From: Hydrogenophaga sp.
Lineage (GTDB): Bacteria; Pseudomonadota; Gammaproteobacteria; Burkholderiales; Burkholderiaceae_C
Length of the DNA stretch: 64,000 bases
Direction: 5' to 3'
NCBI RefSeq assembly: GCF_026125825.1
Contig: NZ_JAHCKK010000013.1
Span: 1-64,000 of the forward strand
A program made the translations under genes and the position numbers. The notes under the pieces were generated by a model. The model ran no database searches and was not told where the DNA came from. It saw only the letters and a program-made list of their open reading frames with translations. Each line of letters starts with the position of its first letter. Within the stretch, counting starts at the first letter, position 1. This document shows, one piece after another, positions 8,425 through 16,857 of the stretch.

Positions 8425-9033
8425 TCAGGCCTCGGCCTCGCCCAGTCCCAGCGGCGCGGGCGCGCGCAACACGATGCGGGTGAACAAGCGGTCGAACTGC
8501 GGGTCCCGCGGCTTGCGCGGGTTCAGCGGATCGGTGTGCCGGGTGAACGCCTCATCCAGCACAGCCCAGTCCGAATCGGCCAGCACCTCTTGCGCCACCG
8601 GCAGCAAAGCGGTTTCTTCCAGGCGCATGTGATCCAGGTAGAAGCTCACGTAGCGCTGCGCCTCGGACTCGAATGCGGGGCGATGCAGCTCGCCCATGTA
8701 CTCCCAGGCCATGAGCAGGTGCATCAGCTCGCGCACCCGCATCTCGCCGCTCATGTGGTCGCGCTCGAGCTGTTCGATGGTCGCCATGAGTTGCGGTGCC
8801 GCCCGCGCCAGGCGCGGGAACAGCAGGTTCGATTCCTTCGGGTGGTGGTTCTTCTCCGGGAAGGCATCGATGTAGAACAGCATCGCGCGCAGCACGTCGA
8901 AATAGCGCTCAGGACTGCCCGCACCAGACGCATCGGGGCCCAGCCGCACCATCTGCGAAAACGTGGTCAGCATCGCGCTCAGGCTGGCGTGCTCGTCAAG
9001 AATCACGCGAACCGCGTCGTGTGTGGTCGTCAT
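8425..9033 (-). CDS. Hemerythrin HHE domain protein
   Basis: A 202-residue cytosolic protein with a hemerythrin-like helical bundle. Candidate iron ligands are His14 near the N-terminus (DEHASL), the FPEKNHHPKESNLLFP motif, ERDHMSGE and a late DHMRLEETALLP. Such proteins bind a di-iron centre and are linked to oxygen, NO or iron handling. The ATG at 9033 has AGGAGGAGA upstream. The C-terminus (about residue 150 on) is outside the core domain. It lies 72 bp from the end of copA on the same strand, but a separate transcript is likely. Confidence 0.85.
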   Translation of the reverse strand: MTTTHDAVRVILDEHASLSAMLTTFSQMVRLGPDASGAGSPERYFDVLRAMLFYIDAFPEKNHHPKESNLLFPRLARAAPQLMATIEQLERDHMSGEMRVRELMHLLMAWEYMGELHRPAFESEAQRYVSFYLDHMRLEETALLPVAQEVLADSDWAVLDEAFTRHTDPLNPRKPRDPQFDRLFTRIVLRAPAPLGLGEAEA

Positions 9034-9105
9034 GGGATGTCTCCTCCTGCGGGAGTTCCGAGCATCGCGCAGCGGCCGTGCGCGCGCATTGACGTGCGTC
9101 AAAGC

Positions 9106-11448
9106 TCAGCGCTGCGGCGGCTTCCAGCGCTTGAGCAGCAGGGCGTTGCTCACCACACTCACCGAACTCAGGGCCATGGCCGCACCCGCCACCACCGGGC
9201 TGAGAAAGCCCAGCGCCGCCAGCGGGATGCCCGCCACGTTGTAGGCAAAGGCCCAGAACAGGTTCTGCCGGATCTTGCGCACCGTGCGGCGCGAGATGTC
9301 CAGTGCGGCCGCCACCAGCAGCGGGTCGCCGCGCATGAGCGTGATGCCAGCGGCGTGCATGGCCACGTCCGCACTGGCGCCCTGGCTGTGGCTCATGGCC
9401 ATGCCCACATCGGCGGCCGCCAGTGCGGGCGCGTCGTTCACGCCATCGCCCACCATGGCCACGGTGTGCAGCCGGTCACCCACCACGGCCGCGCGCAGCT
9501 TGCGCACGATGGTGGCCTTGTCTCCCGGCAGCACCTCGGCGATCACCTCGTCGTGGTCGGCGCGCAGCCCCAGCCGCGTGGCCATCGCCAGCGCCGCGCC
9601 GCGGTTGTCGCCAGAGACCATGAACAGCCGCATGCCCTGCGCGCGCAGGCCGGCGATGGCCTCGGCCGCACCGGCCTTGGGCTCATCCCCAAACGCCAGC
9701 AGGGCCAGGGGCGACCAGGCAGCGGCCGAAGCGGCATCGCCCGGCGTCTGGCTGGCCAGCACCGACACCGTCGCGCCCTCGGCCTGCAAGGCCTTGGCAC
9801 GCTCATCCAGCGGACCCAGCTTCGCGCCCAGCTCGCCCATCCAGCGCAGGCTGCCCAGGGCAAACAAGGCGCCATTCACGCGGCCCTGGCTGCCCCGGCC
9901 CGAGACCGCCTGCACGTCTTGCGCGGCGTTGGCTGCCACCTCGATGGCGCGCGAGGCCGCGGCCTCCAGCACCGCGCGCGCCAACGGATGCGCGCTCTGC
10001 GCCTGCAGCGCCGCGGCCACCTGCAGCACGGCGATCTCGTCCACACCCGGTGCCGCCTCGATCACCGTCAGGCGCGGATGGCCTTCGGTCAGCGTGCCTG
10101 TCTTGTCGAAGGCCACCGTGTCCACCTTGTGCGCGATCTCCAGCGCCTGCGCATCCTTGATCAGAATGCCGTGCTGCGCAGCCACGCCGGTGCCCGCCAT
10201 GATGGCCGCCGGTGTGGCCAGTCCCAAGGCGCAAGGGCAGGCGATCACCAGCACGGCCACCGCATGCAGCAAGGCCTCCTCCAGCGGCGCGCCCGTCCCC
10301 AGCCAGCCCAGCAGCGTGACCAGCGCGATCGCCAACACCACCGGCACGAACACGGCCGCGACCTGGTCCACCATCCGCTGCACCGGCGCCTTGCCGGCCT
10401 GTGCGTCCTGCACCAGGCTGATGATCCGGGCCAGCACGCTTTGCGCACCCACTGCGCGCACCCGGACGTCGACCGCGCCGTCGCCGTTGAGCGAGCCGCC
10501 GGTCACGCCGTCGCCCACGTCCTTGGACACGGGAAGCGACTCGCCGGTGAGCATGGATTCATCGGCCTGCGTGTGGCCCTGCACCACGGTGCCATCGGCC
10601 GCGAAGCGCTCGCCAGGCAGCACGCGGATCACGTCGCCCGGCAGCAGTTCGTCCACGGCCACGTCGGTGGTTTCGGTCCGGCGGACGCCATCGGGCAACA
10701 AATGGGCCCGATCGGGCCGCAGCGCGTGCAAGGCACGGATCGCGGCGGTCGTCTGGCGCTTGGCCCGCGCTTCCAACCATTTGCCCAGCAACACCAGCGT
10801 GATCACCACCGCCGAGGCCTCGTAATACAGGTGGGGCATCTCGCCCGCCTCGGCACGCCACCACAGCCAGGTCGACAGCGCCCACCCAGCCGTGGTGCCG
10901 ATCGCCACCAGCAATTCCATGTTGCCGGTGCGGGCCTTGAGCGCGTGCCAGCCGGCGCGGTAGAAGCGCGCGCCGAGCACGAACTGCACCGGCGTGGCCA
11001 ACAGAAACTGGATCCAGGCGGGCAGCATCCAGTGCCGGCCGAACAGGTCACCCACCATGGGCACCACCAGCGGTGCCGAAAGCACGGCACCGATGAGCAC
11101 CGGCAGCAGGTCGCGCGGCACGCCCATCACACGCTCGACAGCCACCTCGTCCATGGCCTCCAGCGTGCGAGGCTCGTAGCCCGCATCGCGCACCGCGCGC
11201 TTGATGCGCGCCAGCGACTCGGCCTCGTCCACCCCGCTCAGGGTCACGCGCGCCGACTCCGTCGCCAGGTTGACCGTGGCATCGCTGACCCCCGGTTGCT
11301 TGCGCAGCGCTTTCTCCACCCGCGTCACGCACGAAGCGCAGGTCATGCCGCCCACGCCCAGATCGATCTGGGTCAGCGGGTAGGTCGAGAAAGTGGCACC
11401 GGCGTCAGAGGGACCAGGGGCAGAGGCAGGAGCAGCAATCGTGTTCAT
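9106..11448 (-). CDS. copA: Copper-translocating P1B-type ATPase
   Basis: A 780-residue inner-membrane Cu(I) exporter. A single N-terminal heavy-metal domain carries GMTCASC (about residues 34-40). The membrane metal site is CPC in [13 protein letters not shown] (about residue 405), followed by the phosphorylation motif DKTGT (about 450) and the hinge GDGVNDAP (about 666). Eight transmembrane segments are expected for the class. It is divergent from copZ-cueR, with a MerR-type promoter (19-bp spacer) directly upstream, so induction by copper through CueR is expected. Start at 11448 fits the leader and the family; one HMA domain instead of two is common. Confidence 0.95.
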   Translation of the reverse strand: MNTIAAPASAPGPSDAGATFSTYPLTQIDLGVGGMTCASCVTRVEKALRKQPGVSDATVNLATESARVTLSGVDEAESLARIKRAVRDAGYEPRTLEAMDEVAVERVMGVPRDLLPVLIGAVLSAPLVVPMVGDLFGRHWMLPAWIQFLLATPVQFVLGARFYRAGWHALKARTGNMELLVAIGTTAGWALSTWLWWRAEAGEMPHLYYEASAVVITLVLLGKWLEARAKRQTTAAIRALHALRPDRAHLLPDGVRRTETTDVAVDELLPGDVIRVLPGERFAADGTVVQGHTQADESMLTGESLPVSKDVGDGVTGGSLNGDGAVDVRVRAVGAQSVLARIISLVQDAQAGKAPVQRMVDQVAAVFVPVVLAIALVTLLGWLGTGAPLEEALLHAVAVLVIACPCALGLATPAAIMAGTGVAAQHGILIKDAQALEIAHKVDTVAFDKTGTLTEGHPRLTVIEAAPGVDEIAVLQVAAALQAQSAHPLARAVLEAAASRAIEVAANAAQDVQAVSGRGSQGRVNGALFALGSLRWMGELGAKLGPLDERAKALQAEGATVSVLASQTPGDAASAAAWSPLALLAFGDEPKAGAAEAIAGLRAQGMRLFMVSGDNRGAALAMATRLGLRADHDEVIAEVLPGDKATIVRKLRAAVVGDRLHTVAMVGDGVNDAPALAAADVGMAMSHSQGASADVAMHAAGITLMRGDPLLVAAALDISRRTVRKIRQNLFWAFAYNVAGIPLAALGFLSPVVAGAAMALSSVSVVSNALLLKRWKPPQR

Positions 11449-11453
11449 GAGGT

Positions 11454-11486
11454 CAGCATAAGCTTTACCACCATGGGAAGGTCAAG
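11454..11486 (-). promoter_or_regulatory. CueR-type promoter of copA
   Basis: Read on the minus strand, the -35 TTGACC is followed by a 19-base spacer (TTCCCATGGTGGTAAAGCT) and the -10 TATGCT. The long spacer and the dyad with ACCTT and AAAGCT ends are hallmarks of promoters untwisted by MerR-family activators. cueR is encoded close by. The assignment rests on spacing and context. Confidence 0.7.
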
Positions 11487-11522
11487 TGCGCTTGTAGCGA
11501 ACTGTGACGGCGCGGGTGGCAC

Positions 11523-11553
11523 TTGACCTTGACACGATGTCAAGGATCACAAT
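11523..11553 (+). promoter_or_regulatory. CueR-type promoter of copZ-cueR
   Basis: The -35 TTGACC (11523-11528) is followed by a 19-base spacer and CACAAT (11548-11553). Within the spacer CCTTGACA (11527-11534) and TGTCAAGG (11538-11545) form a perfect dyad around CGA. This is the classic MerR-family operator layout and would give copper-dependent expression of the chaperone and of cueR itself. Confidence 0.75.
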
Positions 11554-11588
11554 GGGTGCATGTTCCATCCATCCTCAAGGAAGACACC

Positions 11589-11786
11589 ATGAAACAAGTC
11601 CTCGACGTCCAGGGCATGACCTGTGGTCACTGCGAAAAATCCGTCACCACCGCCATCAAGCTGCTCGATCCCCAGGCCGAAGTCCACATCGATCGCGGCC
11701 AGAACCGCGTCGAAGTGGACAGCACGCAAACCCGTGAGGCCCTGGTCGAAGCGATCCGCGAAGAGGGCTACCAGGTGGCCTCCTGA
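11589..11786 (+). CDS. copZ: CopZ-like copper chaperone (HMA domain)
   Basis: A 65-residue single heavy-metal-associated domain. The Cu(I)-binding motif is GMTCGHCEKSV near the N-terminus, and the ferredoxin-like fold ends with EEGYQVAS. It would shuttle Cu(I) to CopA in the cytosol. The start has a short AAGGAAG motif upstream (around 11577-11583). It precedes cueR by four bases and lies opposite copA. Confidence 0.9.
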   Translation: MKQVLDVQGMTCGHCEKSVTTAIKLLDPQAEVHIDRGQNRVEVDSTQTREALVEAIREEGYQVAS

Positions 11787-11790
11787 CACC

Positions 11791-12345
11791 ATGGCTGCCG
11801 ACCGCCTTCTTCAAGCGCTGGAGCCCCAGGCAGAACACGACCCGGCCGACGCGCTGATCCGCTGGCCGGTCAGCATCGGCAAGGCGGCCCAGCTCAGTGG
11901 CATCTCGCCCAAGATGCTGCGCCACTACGAAAGCCTGGGCCTGCTCGCGGCGGTGCCGCGCACCGACAGCAACTACCGCCAGTACGGCCTGGCCGACGTG
12001 CACACGCTGCGTTTCATCCGCCGCGCGCGCGACATGGGCTTCGGGCTGGACGCCATCACCGAGCTCGTGAGCCTCTGGCACAACCGCCGGCGAAGCAGCG
12101 CCAGTGTCAAGCGCATCACGCAGAAGCACCTGGACGAACTGGCCCAGCGCATCGAAGCGCTGCAGGCCATGCGGCGCACCCTGGACCAGCTGCTCAACCT
12201 GTGCCCCGGCGACGATCGCCCGGACTGCCCCATCCTGGACGACCTGAGCCATCCCGCTTGCACAGTTGCTGCAAAAAGCAGCACAAAACTTTACAAACCC
12301 GCCACATCGGCGGCACGGGGTGGACACACGCGCGCCAGACACTGA
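11791..12345 (+). CDS. cueR: CueR-like MerR-family copper-responsive regulator
   Basis: A 184-residue MerR-family activator. The winged HTH covers about residues 27-95 (IGKAAQLSGISPKMLRHYESLGLL), followed by a dimerisation helix. The metal loop has C138 and C146 in CPGDDRPDC, the C-X7-C arrangement of Cu(I) sensors. The protein has about 25 extra residues before the HTH and a longer tail than E. coli CueR, so the true start could be further in. It should activate the two 19-bp-spacer promoters between copA and copZ. Confidence 0.9.
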   Translation: MAADRLLQALEPQAEHDPADALIRWPVSIGKAAQLSGISPKMLRHYESLGLLAAVPRTDSNYRQYGLADVHTLRFIRRARDMGFGLDAITELVSLWHNRRRSSASVKRITQKHLDELAQRIEALQAMRRTLDQLLNLCPGDDRPDCPILDDLSHPACTVAAKSSTKLYKPATSAARGGHTRARH

Positions 12346-12409
12346 AACCACTCCGCAGCCCGACACCTGTCCTGTGGAGATCCATCCTCAACAGTCACCA
12401 GGAGTCCTC

Positions 12410-13006
12410 ATGAAATCGCTTCCGAAACGCGCGCTGATCGCCACCACCCTGGCCACCGCCCTGGTGGGCACCTTCGCCACCGCCCTGGTGCAGGCTTCTG
12501 CCTTGCACCCCACCGCCATGGCCGTGGCCCAGGCTGACACCGCCGCCAAGCCGGCGGTCAAGCCCGCCGCCCCCTCCGCCGAGCAGCGCGACCAGAAACG
12601 CGCCGAACACCAGGCCCAGATGCAAAAGCGCATGGCCGAACGCCAGGCGGCCCTCAAGGCTGAACTCAAGCTCACCCCCGAGCAGGAACCGGCCTGGAAC
12701 GCGTTCATCGCCCGCACCCAGCCCCTGCCCGGCGCCATGCCACGCCCAGGCACCCGGGAAGACTGGTCCAAGCTGACCACCCCGCAACGCCTGGACAAGA
12801 TGCAGGCCCTGAAGGCCGAGCGCGATGCCGCGATGGCCAAACGTGTCGACGCCATCAAGAGCTTCTACGCGGTATTGAACGCCGATCAACAAAAAATCTT
12901 TGATTCAAAGCACTTGGGCGGCTTCCAGCGCGCCGGCATGCACCACGGCCACCGGGGTGAACACCGCCACCACGGCGAGCAACCCGGCGTGAAAAAGCCG
13001 GCCTGA
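12410..13006 (+). CDS. Spy/CpxP-like LTXXQ-motif periplasmic protein
   Basis: A 198-residue exported protein. The first 30-40 residues form a signal peptide (MKSLPKRALIATTLATALVG), followed by an Ala/Lys/Pro-rich linker. Two LTxxQ-like motifs are visible, LTPEQEPAW and LTTPQRLDKM, on long charged helices as in Spy and CpxP. The C-terminus is His-rich (HHGHRGEHRHHGEQ), suggesting metal binding. Spy/CpxP relatives act as envelope chaperones or stress sensors. It lies 64 bp after cueR in the same direction, so a copper-stress role is plausible. ATG at 12410 follows CCAGGAG. Confidence 0.8.
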   Translation: MKSLPKRALIATTLATALVGTFATALVQASALHPTAMAVAQADTAAKPAVKPAAPSAEQRDQKRAEHQAQMQKRMAERQAALKAELKLTPEQEPAWNAFIARTQPLPGAMPRPGTREDWSKLTTPQRLDKMQALKAERDAAMAKRVDAIKSFYAVLNADQQKIFDSKHLGGFQRAGMHHGHRGEHRHHGEQPGVKKPA

Positions 13007-13040
13007 TCGGCCGCCCAGGGGGCGTCGGGTTCCCGTCTCA

Positions 13041-13252
13041 CTATTCTTCTAAATCTTTAAATACAAAATAGCAGTAGTAGTAGAGGGCGCTGTCCGATGT
13101 GGACAAGCGCCCTTTTTCTTGCTGGATCAAGGACTTGGCTCACGCAGAAGCCTGTGTGAAGCACACGGTTCCCTGACGCTCTAAACGGGGATAACCAGGC
13201 CTGCACCCACTTTTCTGTGGATAACTACTGCTTTGTTAAAAAGTTATACACA
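13041..13252. other. Origin-like element: AT tract, DnaA-trios, GC clamp and DnaA boxes
   Basis: The order is: AT-rich tract 13041-13070; TAG-CAG-TAG-TAG-TAG (13069-13083); GC-rich AGGGCGC; then DnaA-box-like sites. These are TGTGGACAA (13098-13106, one mismatch), TGTGGATAA (13216-13224, exact on the minus strand) and TTATACACA (13244-13252, one mismatch). CGGGGATAA near 13187-13195 is a weaker match. DnaA-trios (3'-GAT-5') lying between a DnaA box and the unwinding region are the known basal unwinding system of bacterial origins, and the orientation here is the expected one. No dnaA, dnaN or gyrB is in the window, so whether this is the chromosomal oriC is open. Confidence 0.55.
13084..13118 (+). 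terminator. Hairpin with T-tract downstream of the Spy-like gene
   Basis: AGGGCGCTGTCC (13084-13095) pairs with GGACAAGCGCCCT (13101-13113) with one bulged A and a five-base loop, followed by five T residues including the last stem base. This has the form of an intrinsic terminator for the copZ-cueR-spy direction. It overlaps the first DnaA-box-like site of the origin-like element, so the same bases may serve both. Confidence 0.6.
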
Positions 13253-13416
13253 GGTTTGTGCAAAACCCGCTCGTCGGCGGCTGAAACATGCCCTGACACC
13301 TGCGCACGGTCCTGAGGCTTGACCGGCCAACCCGGCTGGTAAGATGCGCCGCTTCACAGCCAGACCTGCCGACCCGGCGTTCCTGCGGCTGGCCCGTTTT
13401 TGGATCTGTTTCGCCC

Positions 13417-14184
13417 ATGTCTGTCGCCCTCGCAGGAAACGCGCCCGCCACCTTCGAAATCAAGAGCGCCCACCTGCCTCTGGTCGCTCTGATGCTCAAG
13501 TCGTCCAACCTGGAACTGCTGGCGCAGGAATTCGCCCAGCGTTTTGGCGACATGCCCGATTTTTTCGACCACGATCCGGTGGTCATCGACCTGCATCCGC
13601 TGAACGTGGCCGAAGCACACGCCCTGCCCGACTTCGGCGCCCTGCAGACCTTGCTGCGCCAGCACCGCCTCACGCCCCTGGCCGTGCGCGGCGGCACCAT
13701 CGAACAGACCGCGCTGGCTGTGGCCGCGGGTCTGACCCCTGCGCCCGATGCCACTGTGCAACGGGCCGCGCCGTCGGCGGCACCGACCGAAATCGCCGCG
13801 CCCGAACCCGTGGCGGTCCCCCAGCCGATGCCCATGCCCGGTGCGCTGGTGATCGACAAGCCGCTGCGCTCGGGCCAGCAGGTCTATGCGCGCGGCCGCG
13901 ACCTGGTGGTCATGGCCATGGTCAACCCGGGTGCCGAAGTGATCGCTGACGGCAACATCCACGTGTACGCGCCGCTGCGCGGCAAGGCCATTGCCGGGGC
14001 ACGCGGCTATGGGGAGGCGCGCATCTTCGCGCTGTCCATGGCACCCGAACTCATTTCCATTGCCGGCATCTACCGCACCAGCGAAGTGGCCCTGCCCGAA
14101 TCGGTCCAGGGCAAGACCGCGCAGGTGCGCCTGGTGCCCGGCCCCGACGGCGACAAACTCGTGATCGACGCCATTGGCGTCTGA
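13417..14184 (+). CDS. minC: Septum site-determining protein MinC
   Basis: A 255-residue inhibitor of FtsZ assembly. The N-terminal MinC domain covers about residues 10-105 (FEIKSAHLPLVALML), a Pro/Ala-rich linker follows, and the C-terminal beta-helix carries SGQQVYARGRDLVVM and GNIHVYAPLRGKAIAGA, the conserved MinC/MinD interaction surface. It is the first gene of minCDE. A TTGACC (13319-13324) and TAAGAT (13340-13345) lie upstream with a short 15-base spacer and may form its promoter. Start ATG at 13417 gives the family's usual N-terminus. Confidence 0.95.
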   Translation: MSVALAGNAPATFEIKSAHLPLVALMLKSSNLELLAQEFAQRFGDMPDFFDHDPVVIDLHPLNVAEAHALPDFGALQTLLRQHRLTPLAVRGGTIEQTALAVAAGLTPAPDATVQRAAPSAAPTEIAAPEPVAVPQPMPMPGALVIDKPLRSGQQVYARGRDLVVMAMVNPGAEVIADGNIHVYAPLRGKAIAGARGYGEARIFALSMAPELISIAGIYRTSEVALPESVQGKTAQVRLVPGPDGDKLVIDAIGV

Positions 14185-14219
14185 GTGTCGCCCCCTATTT
14201 GAATCGAAGGACTTTCACC

Positions 14220-15035
14220 ATGACCAAGATTGTTGTCGTCACCTCCGGCAAGGGCGGCGTGGGCAAGACCACCACCAGCGCCAGCTTCGCTTCGGGCCTG
14301 GCTCTGCGCGGGCACAAGACCGCCGTCATCGATTTCGACGTCGGTCTTCGCAACCTGGACCTGATCATGGGCTGCGAACGCCGTGTGGTGTACGACCTGA
14401 TCAACGTCATCCAGGGCGAGGCCAACCTCAATCAGGCCCTCATCAAGGACAAGCAGTGCGAGAACCTGTTCGTGCTTGCCGCCAGCCAGACCCGCGACAA
14501 GGACGCCCTGAGCCAGGAAGGCGTGCACAAGGTGCTGACCGACCTGTCGGCCATGGGCTTCGAGTACATCATCTGCGACTCTCCCGCCGGCATCGAGACC
14601 GGTGCGCTCATGGCCATGCACTACGCCGATGAAGCCCTGGTCGTGACCAACCCCGAGGTTTCCAGCGTGCGCGACTCCGACCGCATCCTGGGCATGCTGG
14701 GCAGCAAGACGCAGCGTGCCATCGAGGGCAAGGAACCGATCAAGGAACACCTGCTCATCACGCGTTACAACCCGGGCCGGGTGGCCGATGGCCAGATGCT
14801 CTCGCTCGGAGACATCCAGGACATCCTGCGCATCAAGCTCATCGGTGTGATCCCGGAAAGCGAGAGCGTGCTCACCGCTTCCAACCAGGGCATGCCCGCC
14901 ATTCACCTCAAGGGGACGGACGTGGCGGAGGCCTACAGCGACGTGATCGACCGCTTCCTGGGGGCCGACAAGCCGCTGCGCTTCATCGAGGCCGAAAAAG
15001 TGGGCTTCTTCAAGCGCTTGTTCGGGGGGAAGTAA
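14220..15035 (+). CDS. minD: Septum site-determining protein MinD
   Basis: A 271-residue membrane-associated ATPase. The deviant Walker A motif is GKGGVGKTT near residue 11, with DFDVGLRNLDLIMGCERRVVYD after it and ICDSPAGIE as Walker B. The C-terminal amphipathic membrane-targeting helix is KVGFFKRLFGGK. MinD recruits MinC to the membrane and oscillates with MinE. The ATG at 14220 (MTKIVVVTSGKG) is preferred over 14199 because it matches the family start and follows GAAGGA. Confidence 0.97.
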   Translation: MTKIVVVTSGKGGVGKTTTSASFASGLALRGHKTAVIDFDVGLRNLDLIMGCERRVVYDLINVIQGEANLNQALIKDKQCENLFVLAASQTRDKDALSQEGVHKVLTDLSAMGFEYIICDSPAGIETGALMAMHYADEALVVTNPEVSSVRDSDRILGMLGSKTQRAIEGKEPIKEHLLITRYNPGRVADGQMLSLGDIQDILRIKLIGVIPESESVLTASNQGMPAIHLKGTDVAEAYSDVIDRFLGADKPLRFIEAEKVGFFKRLFGGK

Positions 15036-15038
15036 GGC

Positions 15039-15299
15039 ATGTCGATCCTGTCCTTCCTGCTGGGTGAAAAGAAGAAAACCGCCAGCGTCGCCAAGGAGCG
15101 CCTGCAGATCATCCTGGCGCACGAACGCAACGGGCGCAGCGCCTCCGAGCCCGACTACCTTCCCGCACTGCAGCGCGAACTGGTGGCCGTGATTGGCAAG
15201 TACATCAAGATCAACCCGGACGACATCAAGGTCCAGCTCGACCGCCAGGACAATCTGGACGTGCTCGAGGTCAAGATCGAGCTGCCCGACCGCAAGTGA
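15039..15299 (+). CDS. minE: Cell division topological specificity factor MinE
   Basis: An 86-residue protein, the third gene of minCDE, three bases after minD. The N-terminal membrane-binding and MinD-activating region reads [20 protein letters not shown], with [10 protein letters not shown] typical of the anti-MinCD helix. The C-terminal topological domain ends [12 protein letters not shown]. It stimulates MinD ATPase and places the division site at midcell. Confidence 0.95.
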   Translation: MSILSFLLGEKKKTASVAKERLQIILAHERNGRSASEPDYLPALQRELVAVIGKYIKINPDDIKVQLDRQDNLDVLEVKIELPDRK

Positions 15300-15689
15300 T
15301 GCGTGTGGATTCGGGCGCGATGCGGCGGCTCGCGTCCTCGATGGCTCATCCTGTGCCGCTTTTATCCCACTTCATGCTGCCAGTGCACGGAACATCCACC
15401 GGTTCCTAGACTCCAACCTCTCGGGGTGGCAGCAGCTTTGCCGGTTGCAGGCGGTGGAAAAACCGCACCCACCCCAGGTTTCGCGGCGCTGCTGGGTTTC
15501 TGCACGAATGGCGCAGGGACACGACTCCCCGTCTGTCTGGCTTTTCCTCTGGGCCGGTTGTGGGGCAAATCGGGGTCGAGCAACGCCGCCTTTTCTTTCG
15601 CCGGAGACGGCTTGCCATCGCGGCATGCACCATCGAGCAAAGCTGGAAGGTGGTGCCGATGATCCGAAGACCCGGCGCGGCCGGTGGCG
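15300..15689. other. Intergenic stretch without a recognised gene; possible structured element at 15423-15475
   Basis: The 390 bases between minE and the next gene hold no reading frame with recognisable family features. Inside, GGGGTGG (15423-15429) can pair with CCACCCC (15469-15475), enclosing a perfect small hairpin GCGGT (15451-15455) / ACCGC (15462-15466) with loop GGAAAA. This could be a structured RNA or DNA element on either strand. No T-tract follows. Confidence 0.3.
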
Positions 15690-16316
15690 CTAGGGGGTGG
15701 TGGCCGGTGCGGCCGGCACGGCAGGCGACGGGGTCACCGCTGGAGGGTCTACGGGGTCCAGCAGGCTCCTCGGCGGATTGCGCTTCATTTCGCCCGCGAG
15801 CGTCAGCTGCTCCGGACTCATGCACTCGTCGGCCAGGCGCTTGCCCAGCTGCTGGCTCATGAGCATGGACTTGTTGCCCAACTGCAACCACATGGCACCG
15901 CGCCTGGGGTCTTCCAGGCGAATGGCGCCGGTGCGGCTTTCCACCGGGTGCATGTAATAGCGCGCGTTGCGCACGTTCTTGACCTGCACGATGAAGAACC
16001 CTTGCCGCTTGGCGGGCGTGATCTCCACGGCCGAACCCAGCTCGCAAGGGATGCTGCCGAGGTAGACGCGTTGCGCCACCGCGAGATCGGCGTCGGTCAA
16101 TGTGACGCTGACGTCTTCTTCGATCGGCGTCACCTCTTCCACCGCCTTGGCCGCAGAGCGGGCCAGCGGGGCGCGTTGGGTGGCGGCGGCGGGTTTGGCC
16201 GCCGGCTTCGCGGCGGGCTTGGCAGCGGGCTTCGCTGGCGTCTGCTGCTGGGCCATCACCGCGGCGGGTCCGAACGCCAGAGCGCTCAGGGCGAACACAA
16301 GAGGAGGAATTTTCAT
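15690..16316 (-). CDS. Exported hypothetical protein with KPAA repeats
   Basis: A 208-residue protein that I cannot assign to a family. A signal peptide covers about residues 1-22 (MKIPPLVFALSALAFGPAAVMA), followed by four near-identical KPAA units forming an Ala/Pro/Lys linker. A compact domain of about 120 residues follows (LAVAQRVYLGSIPCELGSAV to LADECMSPEQL) with two cysteines, C91 and C166 by rough count, that could form a disulfide in the periplasm. The tail is Pro/Ala-rich. The ATG at 16316 follows GAGGAGG, a strong ribosome-binding site. It is on the strand opposite minCDE. Confidence 0.65.
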   Translation of the reverse strand: MKIPPLVFALSALAFGPAAVMAQQQTPAKPAAKPAAKPAAKPAAATQRAPLARSAAKAVEEVTPIEEDVSVTLTDADLAVAQRVYLGSIPCELGSAVEITPAKRQGFFIVQVKNVRNARYYMHPVESRTGAIRLEDPRRGAMWLQLGNKSMLMSQQLGKRLADECMSPEQLTLAGEMKRNPPRSLLDPVDPPAVTPSPAVPAAPATTP

Positions 16317-16440
16317 GGACCGTAGTCTGCACGCAAGGCCGCCGAAATGCTGTTCGCAGATGTTTCGGTCATCGCCACCAGGGAGAGGACAGAAGCGCTG
16401 CGCAGGCTGAGAAATCGCCGGCGGCCGGCGCTGGCGACCC

Positions 16441-16749
16441 TCAGCGGCACTGGTCGTCAAAGGTGCTTGTCATGGTGGAGACCACCTCGGGGCGCACGCC
16501 GAGCCATGTCTCGACCTTCATGCCCGTGGCCTTGGCTTCGCAATGGAGGCGCGCCGCTTCAGGGGCTTTGGCCGGCATCAGCTTGATCAAGCCGGACAGG
16601 GCATCGCAATACTGTTTGAAGTTCTTCGCACGCAATGCGTTGTCTCTCTGCGAGCGCAGCTTGTCGTATTCGCCGCATTGCGGGTCGGGTGCTGCGATGG
16701 ATGCCGAAGCGAGAAGGGACAGGGTCAGGCCAAGAAGGAGGGTGCGCAT
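16441..16749 (-). CDS. Small exported hypothetical protein
   Basis: A 102-residue protein with a clear signal peptide (MRTLLLGLTLSLLASASIAA, cleavage after about residue 20). The mature part has four cysteines (near residues 25, 48, 70 and 101), consistent with two disulfides in a small helical periplasmic domain. No family is recognised. It lies between another exported hypothetical gene and a two-component system on the same strand; the roughly 108-bp gap to the kinase stop leaves no evidence of co-transcription. Confidence 0.6.
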   Translation of the reverse strand: MRTLLLGLTLSLLASASIAAPDPQCGEYDKLRSQRDNALRAKNFKQYCDALSGLIKLMPAKAPEAARLHCEAKATGMKVETWLGVRPEVVSTMTSTFDDQCR

Positions 16750-16857
16750 GAGAAAGGGTCCCGGGCGGGCATGGTGGGGTCGGTGGATCGGCGTTCAACG
16801 GGCGATCGCGAGTATTCACCGAGGCCCCTGCGCTCGGGAAGTGACCCGGGTCACTTG

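Noticed and set aside
8536-11526. Long plus-strand open frame opposite copA
   Set aside because: It is antisense to copA and shows a Arg/His/Gln-rich composition typical of GC-rich shadow frames; copA has all family motifs.
13084-13118. Reading the hairpin only as a terminator and ignoring the surrounding boxes
   Set aside because: The T-tract does fit a terminator, but trios and DnaA boxes on both sides are not explained by it, so both features are kept.
16180-16250. Short tandem repeat that might look like a CRISPR or satellite
   Set aside because: It is the in-frame coding sequence of the KPAA repeats of the exported protein at 15690-16316; there are no spacers.
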